DNA of 64,000 nt from an uncultured Croceitalea sp. (GCA_947503285.1 CANNDD010000004.1:1-64000); one strand, 5' to 3'. Positions 8,595 to 18,147 are shown, numbered from the stretch's first letter. Notes: generated from the sequence alone by a model not told the origin. Program-made: numbers and translations.

Positions 8595-9093
8595 TCATCA
8601 ACGCTTCAAGTGCGGCCTTGTAATTGGGTTCATCAGCAGTTTCCTTAACCTGTTCCGTATAACATACCTTACCTTCGCCATCTAAGACCACAATGCATCG
8701 AGAGTGAAGACCGGCAAAACCCCCGCTAGCGAATTCAAGACCATAGGCCTTACCAAATTCCCCGGTTTTGAAGTCAGACAACATTTCAACGTTCTCAATG
8801 CCCTCGGCACCACAAAAGCGTTGTTGTGCAAAAGGTAAATCCCTAGAAATGCAAAGTACTTTTGCATCTTCTAACTTAGCCGCTTCTTCATTGAACTGGC
8901 GTACTGATTTCGCGCAAGTGCCCGTATCAACACTCGGAAAAATATTCATGACCACTTTATGTCCGCTATAATCTGACAGACCGACCTCGGAAAGGTCTAC
9001 TTTGGTCAATTTGAAATTTGGTGCTTTTGTTGCTATTTCCGGTAATTCCCCTACAGTTGTAACAGGGGTTCCACCCAAGGTTATTGATGCCAT
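8587..9093 (-). CDS. tpx: thiol peroxidase (atypical 2-Cys peroxiredoxin)
   Basis: The 168-aa Tpx reduces hydroperoxides using thioredoxin. The peroxidatic cysteine is C60 in PSVDTGTCAKSVR and the resolving cysteine is C94 in QQRFCGAEG, the spacing typical of Tpx. The N-terminus (ITLGGTPVTTVGELPEIATKAP) and length also fit. It is the first gene of the minus-strand run tpx-dgkA-ftsK. A candidate promoter lies just upstream (9117-9147). Confidence 0.96.
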   Translation of the reverse strand: MASITLGGTPVTTVGELPEIATKAPNFKLTKVDLSEVGLSDYSGHKVVMNIFPSVDTGTCAKSVRQFNEEAAKLEDAKVLCISRDLPFAQQRFCGAEGIENVEMLSDFKTGEFGKAYGLEFASGGFAGLHSRCIVVLDGEGKVCYTEQVKETADEPNYKAALEALMNA

Positions 9094-9116
9094 GTCCGTT
9101 GTTTTTTAATTTGCCG

Positions 9117-9147
9117 TGAAGTTATGAAACCCAACTTCGAAAACCAA
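9117..9147 (-). promoter_or_regulatory. candidate Bacteroidota promoter for tpx
   Basis: Read on the minus strand, TTG (9147-9145) is followed after 20 bases by TAACTTCA (9124-9117). This fits the -33 element and partly fits TAnnTTTG at -7. It lies about 25 bases before the tpx start. The -7 match is imperfect, so it is only a candidate. Confidence 0.3.
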
Positions 9148-9164
9148 TAGGTTATCTTAAAATT

Positions 9165-10655
9165 TCAAGCTTTTACAGTTGTTGCCAATCGCTTGATCTT
9201 GATTTTAAAAGCAGCGAACAGCATCGTCATTATTGGACTTAACCAGCTGAAAATGGCATAGATGAAGTATTCGCCTACGGCAACCCCAAGTACACTACTG
9301 TGATAGGCCCCACAGGTGTTCCATGGTACAAGTACGGAAGTGACCGTACCGGTATCTTCCAATGTCCTACTCAGGTTTTCTGGCGCCAAACCCCGTTCTT
9401 CATAAGCTTTTGAAAACATTTTTCCGGGTACTACTAAAGCGAGATATTGGTCTGAGGCGGTTCCATTCAACACAATACAGCTCAATCCGGTACTTGCAAA
9501 AAGGCCAGTGTCGGAAGTGACCATATTTAGCAGTGATTTTGTAATACGGGCCAAAGCACCGATACCATCCATGATACCACCAAAGACCATGGCACAGACA
9601 ATTAGCCAGATAGTGCCCAACATTCCTTTCATCCCTCCAGATGAAAATAAATCGTTCAGGGCAGGGTTACTGGTTTCAATGGCCGTATCCACAGTAATCG
9701 CATTGAGTATGCCTTTATAGCTCGACTCAAAATCCAGCGTGTTTCCCCCTCCTAGATTGGTGACGATATCCGGTTGAAAAATCAATGCAAATAGGCTACC
9801 TAACAACGTACCGATCAATAAAGCAAGTAATGGTGGGGCCTTTTTCACAATCATAAAAATTACCGCTGCCGGCACCAAAAAGAGCCATCCATTGATGTTA
9901 AAAGTAGCGTCTATCGTACTCAAGATCGCGTCAGTATCCGCAACCCCCGAGGTATCAATCGTAAAACCAAGAATGATAAAGACTACCAAGGTTATACTTA
10001 TAGTGGGCACCGTGGTCAACGTCATGTATTTGATATGGGAGAAAAGCTCACCACCGGCCATTGCGGGAGCTAAATTGGTGGTATCGCTCAGTGGCGAAAG
10101 TTTATCACCAAAATACGCTCCAGAAAGAACCGCGCCCGCAGTCATTCCCAAAGAAATACCCAAAGCCTCACCAATTCCAACAAGTGCAATGCCAACTGTG
10201 GCCGCCGTAGTCCAACTACTGCCGGTAGCTATGGATATGATGGCACAGATGATGACACAGGCCGCTAAAAATATGGTGGGATTTAAAATTTGCAGCCCAT
10301 AGTAAATCATTGCAGGAATGATACCACTGACCAGCCAACTACCCGATAATGCCCCGACCATAAGTAAAATCAATAAAGCGCCGGTTGTTGAGCGTACATT
10401 CTCACTGACCTCGGCAATCATTTGTTTGTACGAAACCTTATTGAAGAAACCTACAATGGCCGCAACGGCACCCCCCATCAAAAGAATGAACTGATTGGAC
10501 CCGCTTAAGGCGTCGTCACCAAAAACGTAGACATTGTAAGCCAGCATGGCTACTAAAACGAACACGGGAATCAGGGCTTCCCAAATATTCAATTCTTTGT
10601 TGTCTATAATTTGCTCGTTTTCGCGGTATTTTGCTTTATTTGGTTTGTCAGACAT
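9165..10655 (-). CDS. nhaC: NhaC-family Na+/H+ antiporter
   Basis: This 496-aa polytopic inner-membrane protein has about 11-12 hydrophobic segments. The stretch ATGSSWTTAATVGIALVGIG and the acidic-loop signature SGAYFGDKLSPLSDTTNLAP are hallmarks of NhaC antiporters, as is the late block DTGTVTSVLVPWNTCGAYHS. It would export Na+ in exchange for protons, useful in a marine habitat. It is a single-gene unit between tpx and the PLP lyase gene. Malate/lactate-Na+ antiporters share this fold, so the exact substrate is not certain. Confidence 0.9.
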   Translation of the reverse strand: MSDKPNKAKYRENEQIIDNKELNIWEALIPVFVLVAMLAYNVYVFGDDALSGSNQFILLMGGAVAAIVGFFNKVSYKQMIAEVSENVRSTTGALLILLMVGALSGSWLVSGIIPAMIYYGLQILNPTIFLAACVIICAIISIATGSSWTTAATVGIALVGIGEALGISLGMTAGAVLSGAYFGDKLSPLSDTTNLAPAMAGGELFSHIKYMTLTTVPTISITLVVFIILGFTIDTSGVADTDAILSTIDATFNINGWLFLVPAAVIFMIVKKAPPLLALLIGTLLGSLFALIFQPDIVTNLGGGNTLDFESSYKGILNAITVDTAIETSNPALNDLFSSGGMKGMLGTIWLIVCAMVFGGIMDGIGALARITKSLLNMVTSDTGLFASTGLSCIVLNGTASDQYLALVVPGKMFSKAYEERGLAPENLSRTLEDTGTVTSVLVPWNTCGAYHSSVLGVAVGEYFIYAIFSWLSPIMTMLFAAFKIKIKRLATTVKA

Positions 10656-10721
10656 CCATCTTGGGTTTGGTTCAGGTAATATTACGATTTTGACCTTTGT
10701 TCTCCAAACCTGATGTTTTGA

Positions 10722-11945
10722 CTACGATACGAAAACAGCATCATTTTTGAGGATACCCAGTTTTTCCATACATCTTTTCATGGTCAAATAGGTCTTATGG
10801 ATGTCATTGTCCAAACCTATTGAAAAGCGTATCAACCCATCGGAAAGCCCCATTTCTTTTTGTTCCCCTTCCGGAATTTCAGAAGAAGTCGAAGTGCCAG
10901 GGGCACTAAATAGGGTTTTGTAAAAGCCAAGGCTTACTGCCAGATACCCAAGATTTTCTTTTTGCATCATTTCCATAAGGGCATTTGCTTTGTCCAAACT
11001 GCCAACATCCAAGGTCATGAGGCCCCCAAAGCCATATTCTGAGGTCATCTGCTTTTTAAAGCACTCGTGTCCGGAATGTGATTTAAGACCCGGATAGACG
11101 GTCTTCAAACCATTTTTTTCAAATTGGGTGGCAAGATACAGGGTGTTTTCACTATGTTTTTTTATTCTAATATGAAGTGTCCTCAGGTTTTTTAAAATGG
11201 AGGCGGCCCGAAGGCTATCCAAAGTACTGCCAAAAAGCATTGCAGCACCATCATTGACATCTTTTAGGGATAGGCAAAAGTCAGAAGAAGCACATACTGC
11301 GCCCGCCACACAATCACTGGTACCGTTAATAAACTTGGTAAGGCTATGGATGACAATATCAGCTCCTAATTTGGCGGCACTGATGCTTAATGGGGAAAAC
11401 GTATTATCGACCACTAACGGAATGTTGTGTTTTTTGGCAATTTTTGAGAGCGATGGTAGATCGGCAACTTCTAGTAAAGGATTGCTAACGGCCTCGCAAT
11501 AAATCATTTTGGTTTTTGGGGTAATACTTTTCTCAATCAATTCAAGATTCGTAATATCTAAAAACGACGTTTTGATGTTGAATTTCTTTATAAAGTTTTT
11601 CATAAAAGCATAAGTGCCGCCATATATTGTTCGACTGCTAATGATATGATCGCCCGTATCACAAAGTTGCATGACCACAGAACTTATAGCCCCCATACCA
11701 CTAGCATAGACATTGGCACTCTCAGTACCTTCTAGGGCGGCCATGGCCTCACCTAAATACAGGTTCGAAGGTGACGAATGCCGGCTATAAAGATAACAGC
11801 CCTCGGTATTGCCTTCAAAAGTGTCAAACATGGTTTTGGCCGATAAGAAGGTGTAGGTAGAAGAATCGGAAATAGAGGGATTGACCCCCCCAAATTCACC
11901 AAAATATTGCAGGTCTTGAATTTTATCAGCGGATTTATGCTCCAT
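10722..11945 (-). CDS. Cys/Met-metabolism PLP enzyme, methionine gamma-lyase-like
   Basis: The 407-aa trans-sulfuration fold enzyme has K204 in HSLTKFINGTSD as the PLP lysine, D180 in VVDNTFSP and the YASGMGAISSV phosphate-binding loop. The gene is divergent from an Lrp/AsnC regulator, an arrangement known for methionine gamma-lyase (mdeA-mdeR), so degradation of methionine to 2-oxobutanoate, methanethiol and ammonia is the best guess. Cystathionine gamma-lyase or gamma-synthase remain possible. I chose the ATG at 11945; a longer frame with 16 extra hydrophobic residues would run into the shared regulatory region. Confidence 0.8.
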   Translation of the reverse strand: MEHKSADKIQDLQYFGEFGGVNPSISDSSTYTFLSAKTMFDTFEGNTEGCYLYSRHSSPSNLYLGEAMAALEGTESANVYASGMGAISSVVMQLCDTGDHIISSRTIYGGTYAFMKNFIKKFNIKTSFLDITNLELIEKSITPKTKMIYCEAVSNPLLEVADLPSLSKIAKKHNIPLVVDNTFSPLSISAAKLGADIVIHSLTKFINGTSDCVAGAVCASSDFCLSLKDVNDGAAMLFGSTLDSLRAASILKNLRTLHIRIKKHSENTLYLATQFEKNGLKTVYPGLKSHSGHECFKKQMTSEYGFGGLMTLDVGSLDKANALMEMMQKENLGYLAVSLGFYKTLFSAPGTSTSSEIPEGEQKEMGLSDGLIRFSIGLDNDIHKTYLTMKRCMEKLGILKNDAVFVS

Positions 11946-12013
11946 CAGTTTGAAATTTATGGTAAAAATAGCATGGTATAGAGCTAAAATCAATACAAAT
12001 CGATAGATATAGT

Positions 12014-12038
12014 ATTTAAAACCATAAATAGTTTAAAT
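12014..12038. promoter_or_regulatory. AT-rich inverted repeat, candidate Lrp-type operator
   Basis: ATTTAAA and TTTAAAT arms, separated by 11 bases, lie in the 151-bp gap between the divergent PLP-lyase and Lrp/AsnC genes. Lrp-family proteins bind degenerate AT-rich dyads, so this is a plausible site for autoregulation and control of the lyase. The dyad is short and the region AT-rich, so chance is possible. Confidence 0.3.
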
Positions 12039-12096
12039 AGATGAATTTAATTCTAATATCTTCTTATTTTTACAGAAATCCTGAATTTGTTTCGCC

Positions 12097-12555
12097 ATGG
12101 TACTTGATAAAATCGATAAGGCCTTACTTTCCCTTTTACAAGCGGATTGTAAAAAAACTACAAAGGAGTACGCCACTTCGTTAAACCTTTCAACCACGGC
12201 TATTTACGAACGAATCAAACGATTGGAAAGAGAGGGAGTCATTACGAAATATGTAGCCTTGGTCGATAAAAAGAAAATAGATCGTGATTTCACCGTTCTA
12301 TGCCAAGTAAAGTTGTTACAGCACACCAAAGAGAACATCTTGCGCTTTGAACGCCAAATATTACAATTGGAAGAGATTTCGGAATGTCATCATATCAGCG
12401 GTGATTACGACTATATACTCACCTTGAATGTGTCCGATATGGAAGCCTATCGTGAATTCATGGTGAACAAATTGACCGCAATAGATCAAATAGGCAGTAC
12501 CCAAAGTTCATTTATAATCAATTCCGTTAAGAAATCCACAGCCGTTTTTATTTAA
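12097..12555 (+). CDS. Lrp/AsnC-family transcriptional regulator
   Basis: The 152-aa protein has an N-terminal winged helix-turn-helix (residues 1-60; DKALLSLLQADCKKTTKEYA, LSTTAIYERIKRLEREGVI) and a C-terminal RAM/AsnC ligand domain (about 65-150). That domain includes SECHHISGDYDYILTLNVSD, where the glycine-rich turn contacts amino-acid ligands. It is transcribed away from the methionine gamma-lyase-like gene and probably senses an amino acid, likely methionine or its catabolites, to control that gene. Confidence 0.93.
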   Translation: MVLDKIDKALLSLLQADCKKTTKEYATSLNLSTTAIYERIKRLEREGVITKYVALVDKKKIDRDFTVLCQVKLLQHTKENILRFERQILQLEEISECHHISGDYDYILTLNVSDMEAYREFMVNKLTAIDQIGSTQSSFIINSVKKSTAVFI

Positions 12556-12641
12556 ATTTTAACCTAACGTCAAGTTAAACGACATGAGGTTATCGTGAAA
12601 TGTCTTTACATTCATGGTAATCAAAAAACGTTTCTAAAATC

Positions 12642-13031
12642 ATGACCTCACACAATCGATTGCTGCTGACCAGCGCGGCCACGATAATAGGTGGTTTTTC
12701 ATTATTTATTTTCACGACGATCACGAAAGACATTTTGTTCAAAGGTTCAAGCATATGTTCTTCTACTATAATGGAACATCTGTTACTTACATTGACTTTA
12801 TTTACTTCAGCACTTGTAGCGGGATTTATGGCTTCCATCATTGTGCTACGAAGGCACCATATGCCCCATTTGATATTATCGATTTTTGTTTTAGGTAAGA
12901 TTTCATTTGTGATGACCTGTGGTTATGGCTACCAAGAAATGGTCATGGATTCCGCAATGAATGCGGCGCTCATTTTAGGGTTATGGGCGGGGAATTATAC
13001 CGCTTCAAAATTTCCCTTGGCACCATTTTGA
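12642..13031 (+). CDS. small four-TM membrane protein, unknown function
   Basis: I do not recognise this 129-aa product. It has four hydrophobic stretches (about residues 8-27, 45-68, 76-95, 103-122) separated by short loops, one with RRHHMPH. Cysteine residues lie in a loop (SSICSSTIM) and in TM3 (MTCGYGY). It sits between the Lrp regulator and lpd, 93 bp before lpd. Frame length and hydrophobic periodicity make it likely real. Confidence 0.6.
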   Translation: MTSHNRLLLTSAATIIGGFSLFIFTTITKDILFKGSSICSSTIMEHLLLTLTLFTSALVAGFMASIIVLRRHHMPHLILSIFVLGKISFVMTCGYGYQEMVMDSAMNAALILGLWAGNYTASKFPLAPF

Positions 13032-13058
13032 GCAAAACCATTTTATGGAAAACATTCG

Positions 13059-13066
13059 TACTTTTG
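13059..13066 (+). promoter_or_regulatory. candidate -7 element for lpd
   Basis: TACTTTTG is an exact match to the Bacteroidota -7 consensus TAnnTTTG, about 60 bases before the lpd ATG. No TTG lies at the usual 17-23 base spacing, so confidence is limited. Confidence 0.35.
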
Positions 13067-13124
13067 TAGTCATTTTTATAGCCTTGCGACAAACGCAAGT
13101 ACAATCACTTTTTAAACCACGAAT

Positions 13125-14531
13125 ATGAGTCAATATGATGTAGCTGTTATCGGGTCTGGACCTGGTGGATATGTTGCTGCGATACGATGTGCACAATTGG
13201 GAATGAAAACGGCAATAATTGAAAAATACGATACCCTTGGAGGTACTTGTTTGAATGTCGGCTGCATTCCCTCAAAAGCATTGTTGGATTCCTCACACCA
13301 TTATGAGGATGCCGTTAAACATTTTGAAGAGCATGGTATTGAGATTCCCGGAGAGGTGAAGGTCAATCTTGAAAAAATGATTGGACGCAAGCAGGCCGTT
13401 GTCGATCAAACCACCAAGGGGATTGATTTTTTAATGAATAAGAACGACATAGACGTCTTTCATGGCTTAGGTAGCTTTAAAGATGCCACACATATCAATA
13501 TCGCGAAGGAAGACGGGAAAACGGAGACCATAGAAGCTAAGCATACCATTATAGCTACAGGCTCAAAACCTTCTTCTTTACCCTTTATCACCTTAGATAA
13601 AGAACGGGTGATAACCTCTACAGAGGCACTCGAACTCAAAGAAATCCCCAAACATATGATTATCATCGGTGGAGGGGTTATCGGATTGGAACTGGGGCAG
13701 GTCTACAAACGTTTAGGGGCAGACGTCACGGTTGTGGAGTATATGGACCGTATAATTCCCGGTATGGATGGAGCACTTTCAAAAGAGCTGATGAAGGTGT
13801 TGAAAAAACAAAAAGTGAAGTTTCAGCTTTCCCACAAGGTAAAATCAGTCGAACGAAAGGATGACCAAGTCATTGTAAAAGCGGATAACAAAAAAGGCGA
13901 AGAAGTTGAGTTTGTAGGGGACTATTGTTTAGTTTCTGTAGGTCGAAGGCCATATACTGACGGTCTAAACGTCGAAGCAGCAGGGGTAAAAATGGATGAA
14001 CGCGGCAGGATAGCCGTCAATGATCATCTTCAAACCAATGTTTCTAATATTTATGCCATAGGCGACGTGGTCAAAGGTGCCATGTTGGCCCATAAAGCGG
14101 AAGAGGAGGGAACAATGGTTGCCGAAATCTTGGCGGGCCAAAAACCGCATATCGACTACAATCTCATCCCTGGCGTGGTGTATACTTGGCCCGAAGTAGC
14201 GGCCGTCGGTAAAACGGAAGAAGAACTGAAAGAAGCAGGTGTTGAATATAAAGTTGGACAATTTCCAATGCGGGCTTTGGGTAGGGCCCGTGCCAGTATG
14301 GATATTGATGGATTCGTAAAAATATTGGCTGATAAAAATACCGATGAGGTTTTGGGGGTACATATGATCGGTGCACGTTGTGCCGACTTGATAACAGAAG
14401 CGGTGACGGCTATGGAATTTAGGGCCTCAGCTGAGGATATGGCGCGTATGAGCCATGCACATCCGACATATGCCGAAGCGGTCAAAGAGGCGGCGTTGGC
14501 GGCTACTGGAGATAGGGCACTGCATATTTAA
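13125..14531 (+). CDS. lpd: dihydrolipoyl dehydrogenase
   Basis: This 468-aa FAD/NAD flavoprotein reoxidises dihydrolipoamide as the E3 component of the pyruvate, 2-oxoglutarate and branched-chain 2-oxoacid dehydrogenase complexes. The FAD-binding GSGPGGY lies at 10-16 and the redox disulfide C42-C47 in GGTCLNVGCIPSK. The NAD-binding IIGGGVIGLELGQVYKRLG is near 184-202, the second FAD site is AIGDVV, and the catalytic His-Glu dyad is in HAHPTYAEAVKEA. Length is normal. It stands apart from E1/E2 genes, consistent with a shared E3. Confidence 0.97.
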   Translation: MSQYDVAVIGSGPGGYVAAIRCAQLGMKTAIIEKYDTLGGTCLNVGCIPSKALLDSSHHYEDAVKHFEEHGIEIPGEVKVNLEKMIGRKQAVVDQTTKGIDFLMNKNDIDVFHGLGSFKDATHINIAKEDGKTETIEAKHTIIATGSKPSSLPFITLDKERVITSTEALELKEIPKHMIIIGGGVIGLELGQVYKRLGADVTVVEYMDRIIPGMDGALSKELMKVLKKQKVKFQLSHKVKSVERKDDQVIVKADNKKGEEVEFVGDYCLVSVGRRPYTDGLNVEAAGVKMDERGRIAVNDHLQTNVSNIYAIGDVVKGAMLAHKAEEEGTMVAEILAGQKPHIDYNLIPGVVYTWPEVAAVGKTEEELKEAGVEYKVGQFPMRALGRARASMDIDGFVKILADKNTDEVLGVHMIGARCADLITEAVTAMEFRASAEDMARMSHAHPTYAEAVKEAALAATGDRALHI

Positions 14532-14543
14532 CTAAGTAATATC

Positions 14544-15281
14544 ATGTTCAGAAAGGTCGTTTTTTTTGTTTTGGTTGTTTTCCTCTCTTGTTCAACGGGT
14601 TCAAATTCCCCTGAAGAACCTGAAGGTATCAGCGAAACTGAATTGACGCCCTTACAGCTTGAATTTTTAGATGAGTTTGAACATGTTGCCTTTAGACTAG
14701 CGGTGAATAGCGTCGGTATCACATTTAGTAGAAAGTGGAAAAGTGAAGTCAAGATCTTTTTAGATGGTAGTATCGATCAAGCCTATCGTAGTCTGGTAGA
14801 GCGGTCAATTGATGAATTCAATTTGCTCATAACCGACGGAACCTCAATTCAGGTGGTACCTGAACTTGAAAGTGCCAACGTACATTTGTTCTTGGGCAGT
14901 AGTGAAGCGGTCAAGACGATATGGCCAGATATCAATACCGAGGGTAAAAGCGGGTTGGCTTTTCATTTCGCAGAAGAAGATGGTGAAATTACCTCAGGAC
15001 GTATCTGGGTAGAAAATGATGGTGGTGGTTTATTCAAACATGAATTGGGGCACGTACTTGGCTTTCACCATGCTACGGACAATACCTGTGGTATCAACGA
15101 TGGAATGATACGTAGCTTTATGTGTTCTGGTTCTCCCAATAATATACTCTCCGATTTTGATCGGGCCATTGTACAAACTTGGTACCATCCTAAAATCAAT
15201 TCAGGACAAACCTTTTTCTCGATGAGACCTATTGTCGAGCAATTATTACTTGATGGTGAGATTTCTGTGGAAGGGCAATAA
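14544..15281 (+). CDS. secreted zincin-type metalloprotease lipoprotein
   Basis: The 245-aa product starts with a lipoprotein signal ending at C16 (VVFLSC, then STGSN), so it is membrane-anchored outside the cytoplasm. Residues 166-176 read HELGHVLGFHH, the HExxHxxGxxH zinc site of metzincin-like peptidases, followed by a cysteine-containing loop (DNTCGIND, SFMCSG). The preceding segment GRIWVENDGGGLFKHELGHV resembles bacterial DUF2927-type and matrixin-like proteins. It begins 13 bp after lpd and may be co-transcribed, though no functional link is evident. Substrate unknown. Confidence 0.8.
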   Translation: MFRKVVFFVLVVFLSCSTGSNSPEEPEGISETELTPLQLEFLDEFEHVAFRLAVNSVGITFSRKWKSEVKIFLDGSIDQAYRSLVERSIDEFNLLITDGTSIQVVPELESANVHLFLGSSEAVKTIWPDINTEGKSGLAFHFAEEDGEITSGRIWVENDGGGLFKHELGHVLGFHHATDNTCGINDGMIRSFMCSGSPNNILSDFDRAIVQTWYHPKINSGQTFFSMRPIVEQLLLDGEISVEGQ

Positions 15282-15311
15282 GCAATCCATCTTTAAAGTC
15301 AAAGAACCCCT

Positions 15312-16721
15312 TTATTTTATTAGCGTAACATCTGGAAATGCGGCCTGATAACCGAACCAGAATGCATTGAAGGTTTCAAGACGTTCAAACACCTCACCGG
15401 TAGTGGAGACCATTTTAGATTCTTCGATCGTCCAAGTGACACCATTGTCATCAACTGTCGTACTTTGGCCATCATAGGTTTTAAAGGCATTTTCTTTTGT
15501 TTTAAAAACGCGATGTGCCCCAGAGTCATCCGTAAAAACGGTAAAGTGGATGTCTCCGAGTTGGTTTTTATAAACAGGGTTCTTTCGTAAAAAATCACTG
15601 CTTATGGCTAAGTTCTTTTCAGGGAATTTGGGTGATCTAATGGCAAGCACCTCATCTTTATTGTTCAGTCTTTTGTCAATAATGGGTACGGTAAACATGA
15701 GGTCGTCGGTCGCAAAATATTCTTGGTAGGCTACCCCTTCACGATAGTCCCTTCGGTGCCCTGTTTGCATCGATAGTACTTTTGTATCAGGGTGTCTTTT
15801 TTTCCATTCCCCCCAGGTTGTGGTGACTACGCTTAAATACTCCAATTTTATGCCCTTTCCGACCAGCGGCCCTATAACGGGTTCTCCCTCGAGAGTGCTC
15901 CAAAGTGATTGTGTTGCTCGATCGTACATGAGTTTGTTTGAGCGGTATAAAAAACCACTCGTACCCAATTGGTGCTTTACGCCCTTGAAATCCGATTTGT
16001 ATAAAATTACGGTTCCGCATAAAGTGCAGTATACCCCGGCTACGTTTTCACCTCCAACGGTATCCGTGAAGAGCTCATGCCACGCCAATATTTGTTTCGG
16101 ATAGGCTCGGGCCTCTCCATTCACTTCGATACCGAATACCGTAGCACCATCCCTCAAATAATTCGCTTTATCAGAAGATAACATTCTCGGGTTGCGCAAG
16201 GGAGGTATACCATCTTGTAGCACGCCGCCCCACCGTACCTCGTCCAATCTGATTTTCGATTGTTCTGAGCGATTCAAGAAATATTTCTCAAACCGCGAAT
16301 CAATCCGTTTGTGCAATTTTGCCTTAAAATTATAGTAGTCCTCATCATAATCAAAGGATTTGTTCCAATACCATTGAAACCACTTGTCAAAATCAAGACC
16401 AAAGTTTTGATCGGTCTTCTTTTCCAACAGGTCGACCAACTTAAGCGCATTTTTGGAATTTTGTGAAAAATAGGCCGTCTCGATCAGCAAAATTTGATAA
16501 GTGTCCTTCCAGTTTTGGTCAATATAGCTGTAGGCCTTGTCTGCTTTATTCGAATCTGGTTGCTCAAAGAGGGTCAGAAAATAGTCTGTAGGGGAAACCA
16601 TGTCATAGTTAAGTTCCTCGCCCTCGCTGTCCGTCGTTTTTCCGCTAAAATAGTACGATGTTGCTACGGCCACATAGGCCAATAAAAACATGAAACTTTT
16701 GGTCTTAAAATGAAATAACAT
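15312..16721 (-). CDS. DUF3179 domain-containing exported protein
   Basis: The 469-aa protein has an N-terminal hydrophobic segment (about 8-24) serving as signal or anchor. The DUF3179 region spans most of the C-terminal two thirds, with ARAYPKQILAWHELFTDTVG, the cysteine motif VYCTLCGTVILY and RSNKLMYDRATQSLWSTLEG. The TLCGT cysteines and later His/Asp residues are the conserved family features. Function is not established. It converges on the zincin gene with only 30 bp between stops. Confidence 0.85.
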   Translation of the reverse strand: MLFHFKTKSFMFLLAYVAVATSYYFSGKTTDSEGEELNYDMVSPTDYFLTLFEQPDSNKADKAYSYIDQNWKDTYQILLIETAYFSQNSKNALKLVDLLEKKTDQNFGLDFDKWFQWYWNKSFDYDEDYYNFKAKLHKRIDSRFEKYFLNRSEQSKIRLDEVRWGGVLQDGIPPLRNPRMLSSDKANYLRDGATVFGIEVNGEARAYPKQILAWHELFTDTVGGENVAGVYCTLCGTVILYKSDFKGVKHQLGTSGFLYRSNKLMYDRATQSLWSTLEGEPVIGPLVGKGIKLEYLSVVTTTWGEWKKRHPDTKVLSMQTGHRRDYREGVAYQEYFATDDLMFTVPIIDKRLNNKDEVLAIRSPKFPEKNLAISSDFLRKNPVYKNQLGDIHFTVFTDDSGAHRVFKTKENAFKTYDGQSTTVDDNGVTWTIEESKMVSTTGEVFERLETFNAFWFGYQAAFPDVTLIK

Positions 16722-16953
16722 AACCCGATTTTAAGCCTTGGTCGTAAAATTTGTACGTCACTAATCGCTTTAACTAACATTTAAGATAGCGGCTGATATC
16801 GTCGTTCGAAAATCATATCTGTTTAACCATCTTGATTCTGATTGATGGCAGGATTGCTTTCAAAAAAGCGTAAGGGAAGACTACATTTTTGGGGAAGGAC
16901 CTGTCAATGGTATTTTGGCATATACACGCCCGAAAATGGTGTTCAATAATAAA

Positions 16954-18147
16954 TTACTTGCTTAGGGCAAATAATCGGACGAGTATCATTTTAATACGAA
17001 AGCCTAGGGCTTTTAAAACTGGATTTAGTGTCTTCAGTATGAGATGTCCCCTGATTCTAAGATAACGAAAGCCGAATCGAATAGCACCTTTAATCGATTC
17101 TTCCTTCTTATCGTATTGCAAGGCAAGAAAAGTGCACAGTATCATAAAGGCCAAGGCACCGAATACCACGGTCATGGGATTCAATTGGTGGTGAAGAAAC
17201 CCATAAAGCCCTAAACCCGTAAAACTTCCATAAAGCACTATAAAATGGATAACATAAATAGACAAGGTATTTGAGCCTATTTTCAATATGATGTTATTGG
17301 TAAGGAACTTTCTAAATACCATGAACATCGAGAAGACCAAGAGCACGTCCCCCAAACGAATAAAAAGGTAATTGTTTTGTTCAATCATGCGGAACATTTC
17401 GATGCCCGTGGCCTCATAAGTTGCAATAAAAAAATCCGATGAAAAGAAAACCAAGCAGATACCGCCCAGTAAAGAAATGCCAATGGCATACTTGTACAAA
17501 TTCTTATGTGCCTGATATTTCGTGAACAGCAGTGAAAAGAATGCTCCTATGGTCGCATAGCCTAACCATGGTATTATGGTGAATACAGAACCATTCGCTT
17601 TTGTAAAATAGTTGGCCAGACTGGTCGGTAGAAAATCAAAAGACCATTGTTTGTACAAAGGTTCGAACAAGAACAGCAATAACGTAATACTTAAAAATAT
17701 TACGGGTAATAATGAACTTTTATATTTTGAGGCCAATACATAAATCGAGATAATGGTCAATATCGAAAGTCCGATACAGTGCAACACATCGACCAAATAA
17801 AAGCTATCGTATATTTCACCTGAGAACAGACCAAATAGGTTCAGACGAAGTAAATAGCCTATCAGTAGCAACTGCAATCCCCGTTGTATGCCTTTTTTGA
17901 CCCTAGGGTTGTCAAAACCTTTTTCTTTCGATCGTACCAGTAGATAAGTGAAAATGAAACCGGAGACCGTAAAAAATACAGGTGCTGTTATTCCCCTAAA
18001 ATAACGCCACACCAGAAAAACTGAATTTTCAACGTCCCTAAAAATCGGATCAAGCAGGCCGTCGATAAAATGGCCTTGCAACATCATCAATATTGCCCAC
18101 GCACGCATGGTATCAATAAAAAATAGTCTGGTCGAACCTGGTTTCAT
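16954..18147 (-). CDS. DUF1624/HGSNAT-like membrane acyltransferase
   Basis: The 397-aa polytopic membrane protein has about ten hydrophobic segments. The N-terminal signature FFIDTMRAWAILMMLQGHF, with a conserved His, and the next segment APVFFTVSGFIFTYLLVR match the heparan-alpha-glucosaminide N-acetyltransferase-like (DUF1624) and related acyltransferase-3 families, which transfer acyl groups across membranes to sugars. I chose the ATG at 18147; a TTG two codons earlier is less likely. A perfect 16-bp palindrome lies 22 bp upstream and probably controls it. Acceptor substrate unknown. Confidence 0.75.
   Translation of the reverse strand: MKPGSTRLFFIDTMRAWAILMMLQGHFIDGLLDPIFRDVENSVFLVWRYFRGITAPVFFTVSGFIFTYLLVRSKEKGFDNPRVKKGIQRGLQLLLIGYLLRLNLFGLFSGEIYDSFYLVDVLHCIGLSILTIISIYVLASKYKSSLLPVIFLSITLLLFLFEPLYKQWSFDFLPTSLANYFTKANGSVFTIIPWLGYATIGAFFSLLFTKYQAHKNLYKYAIGISLLGGICLVFFSSDFFIATYEATGIEMFRMIEQNNYLFIRLGDVLLVFSMFMVFRKFLTNNIILKIGSNTLSIYVIHFIVLYGSFTGLGLYGFLHHQLNPMTVVFGALAFMILCTFLALQYDKKEESIKGAIRFGFRYLRIRGHLILKTLNPVLKALGFRIKMILVRLFALSK

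Noticed and set aside
16848-16965. Open frame ending ...GEGPVNGILAYTRPKM... after the acyltransferase gene
   Set aside because: It has no start codon apart from rare ones, overlaps the opposite-strand gene end and matches no family I know.
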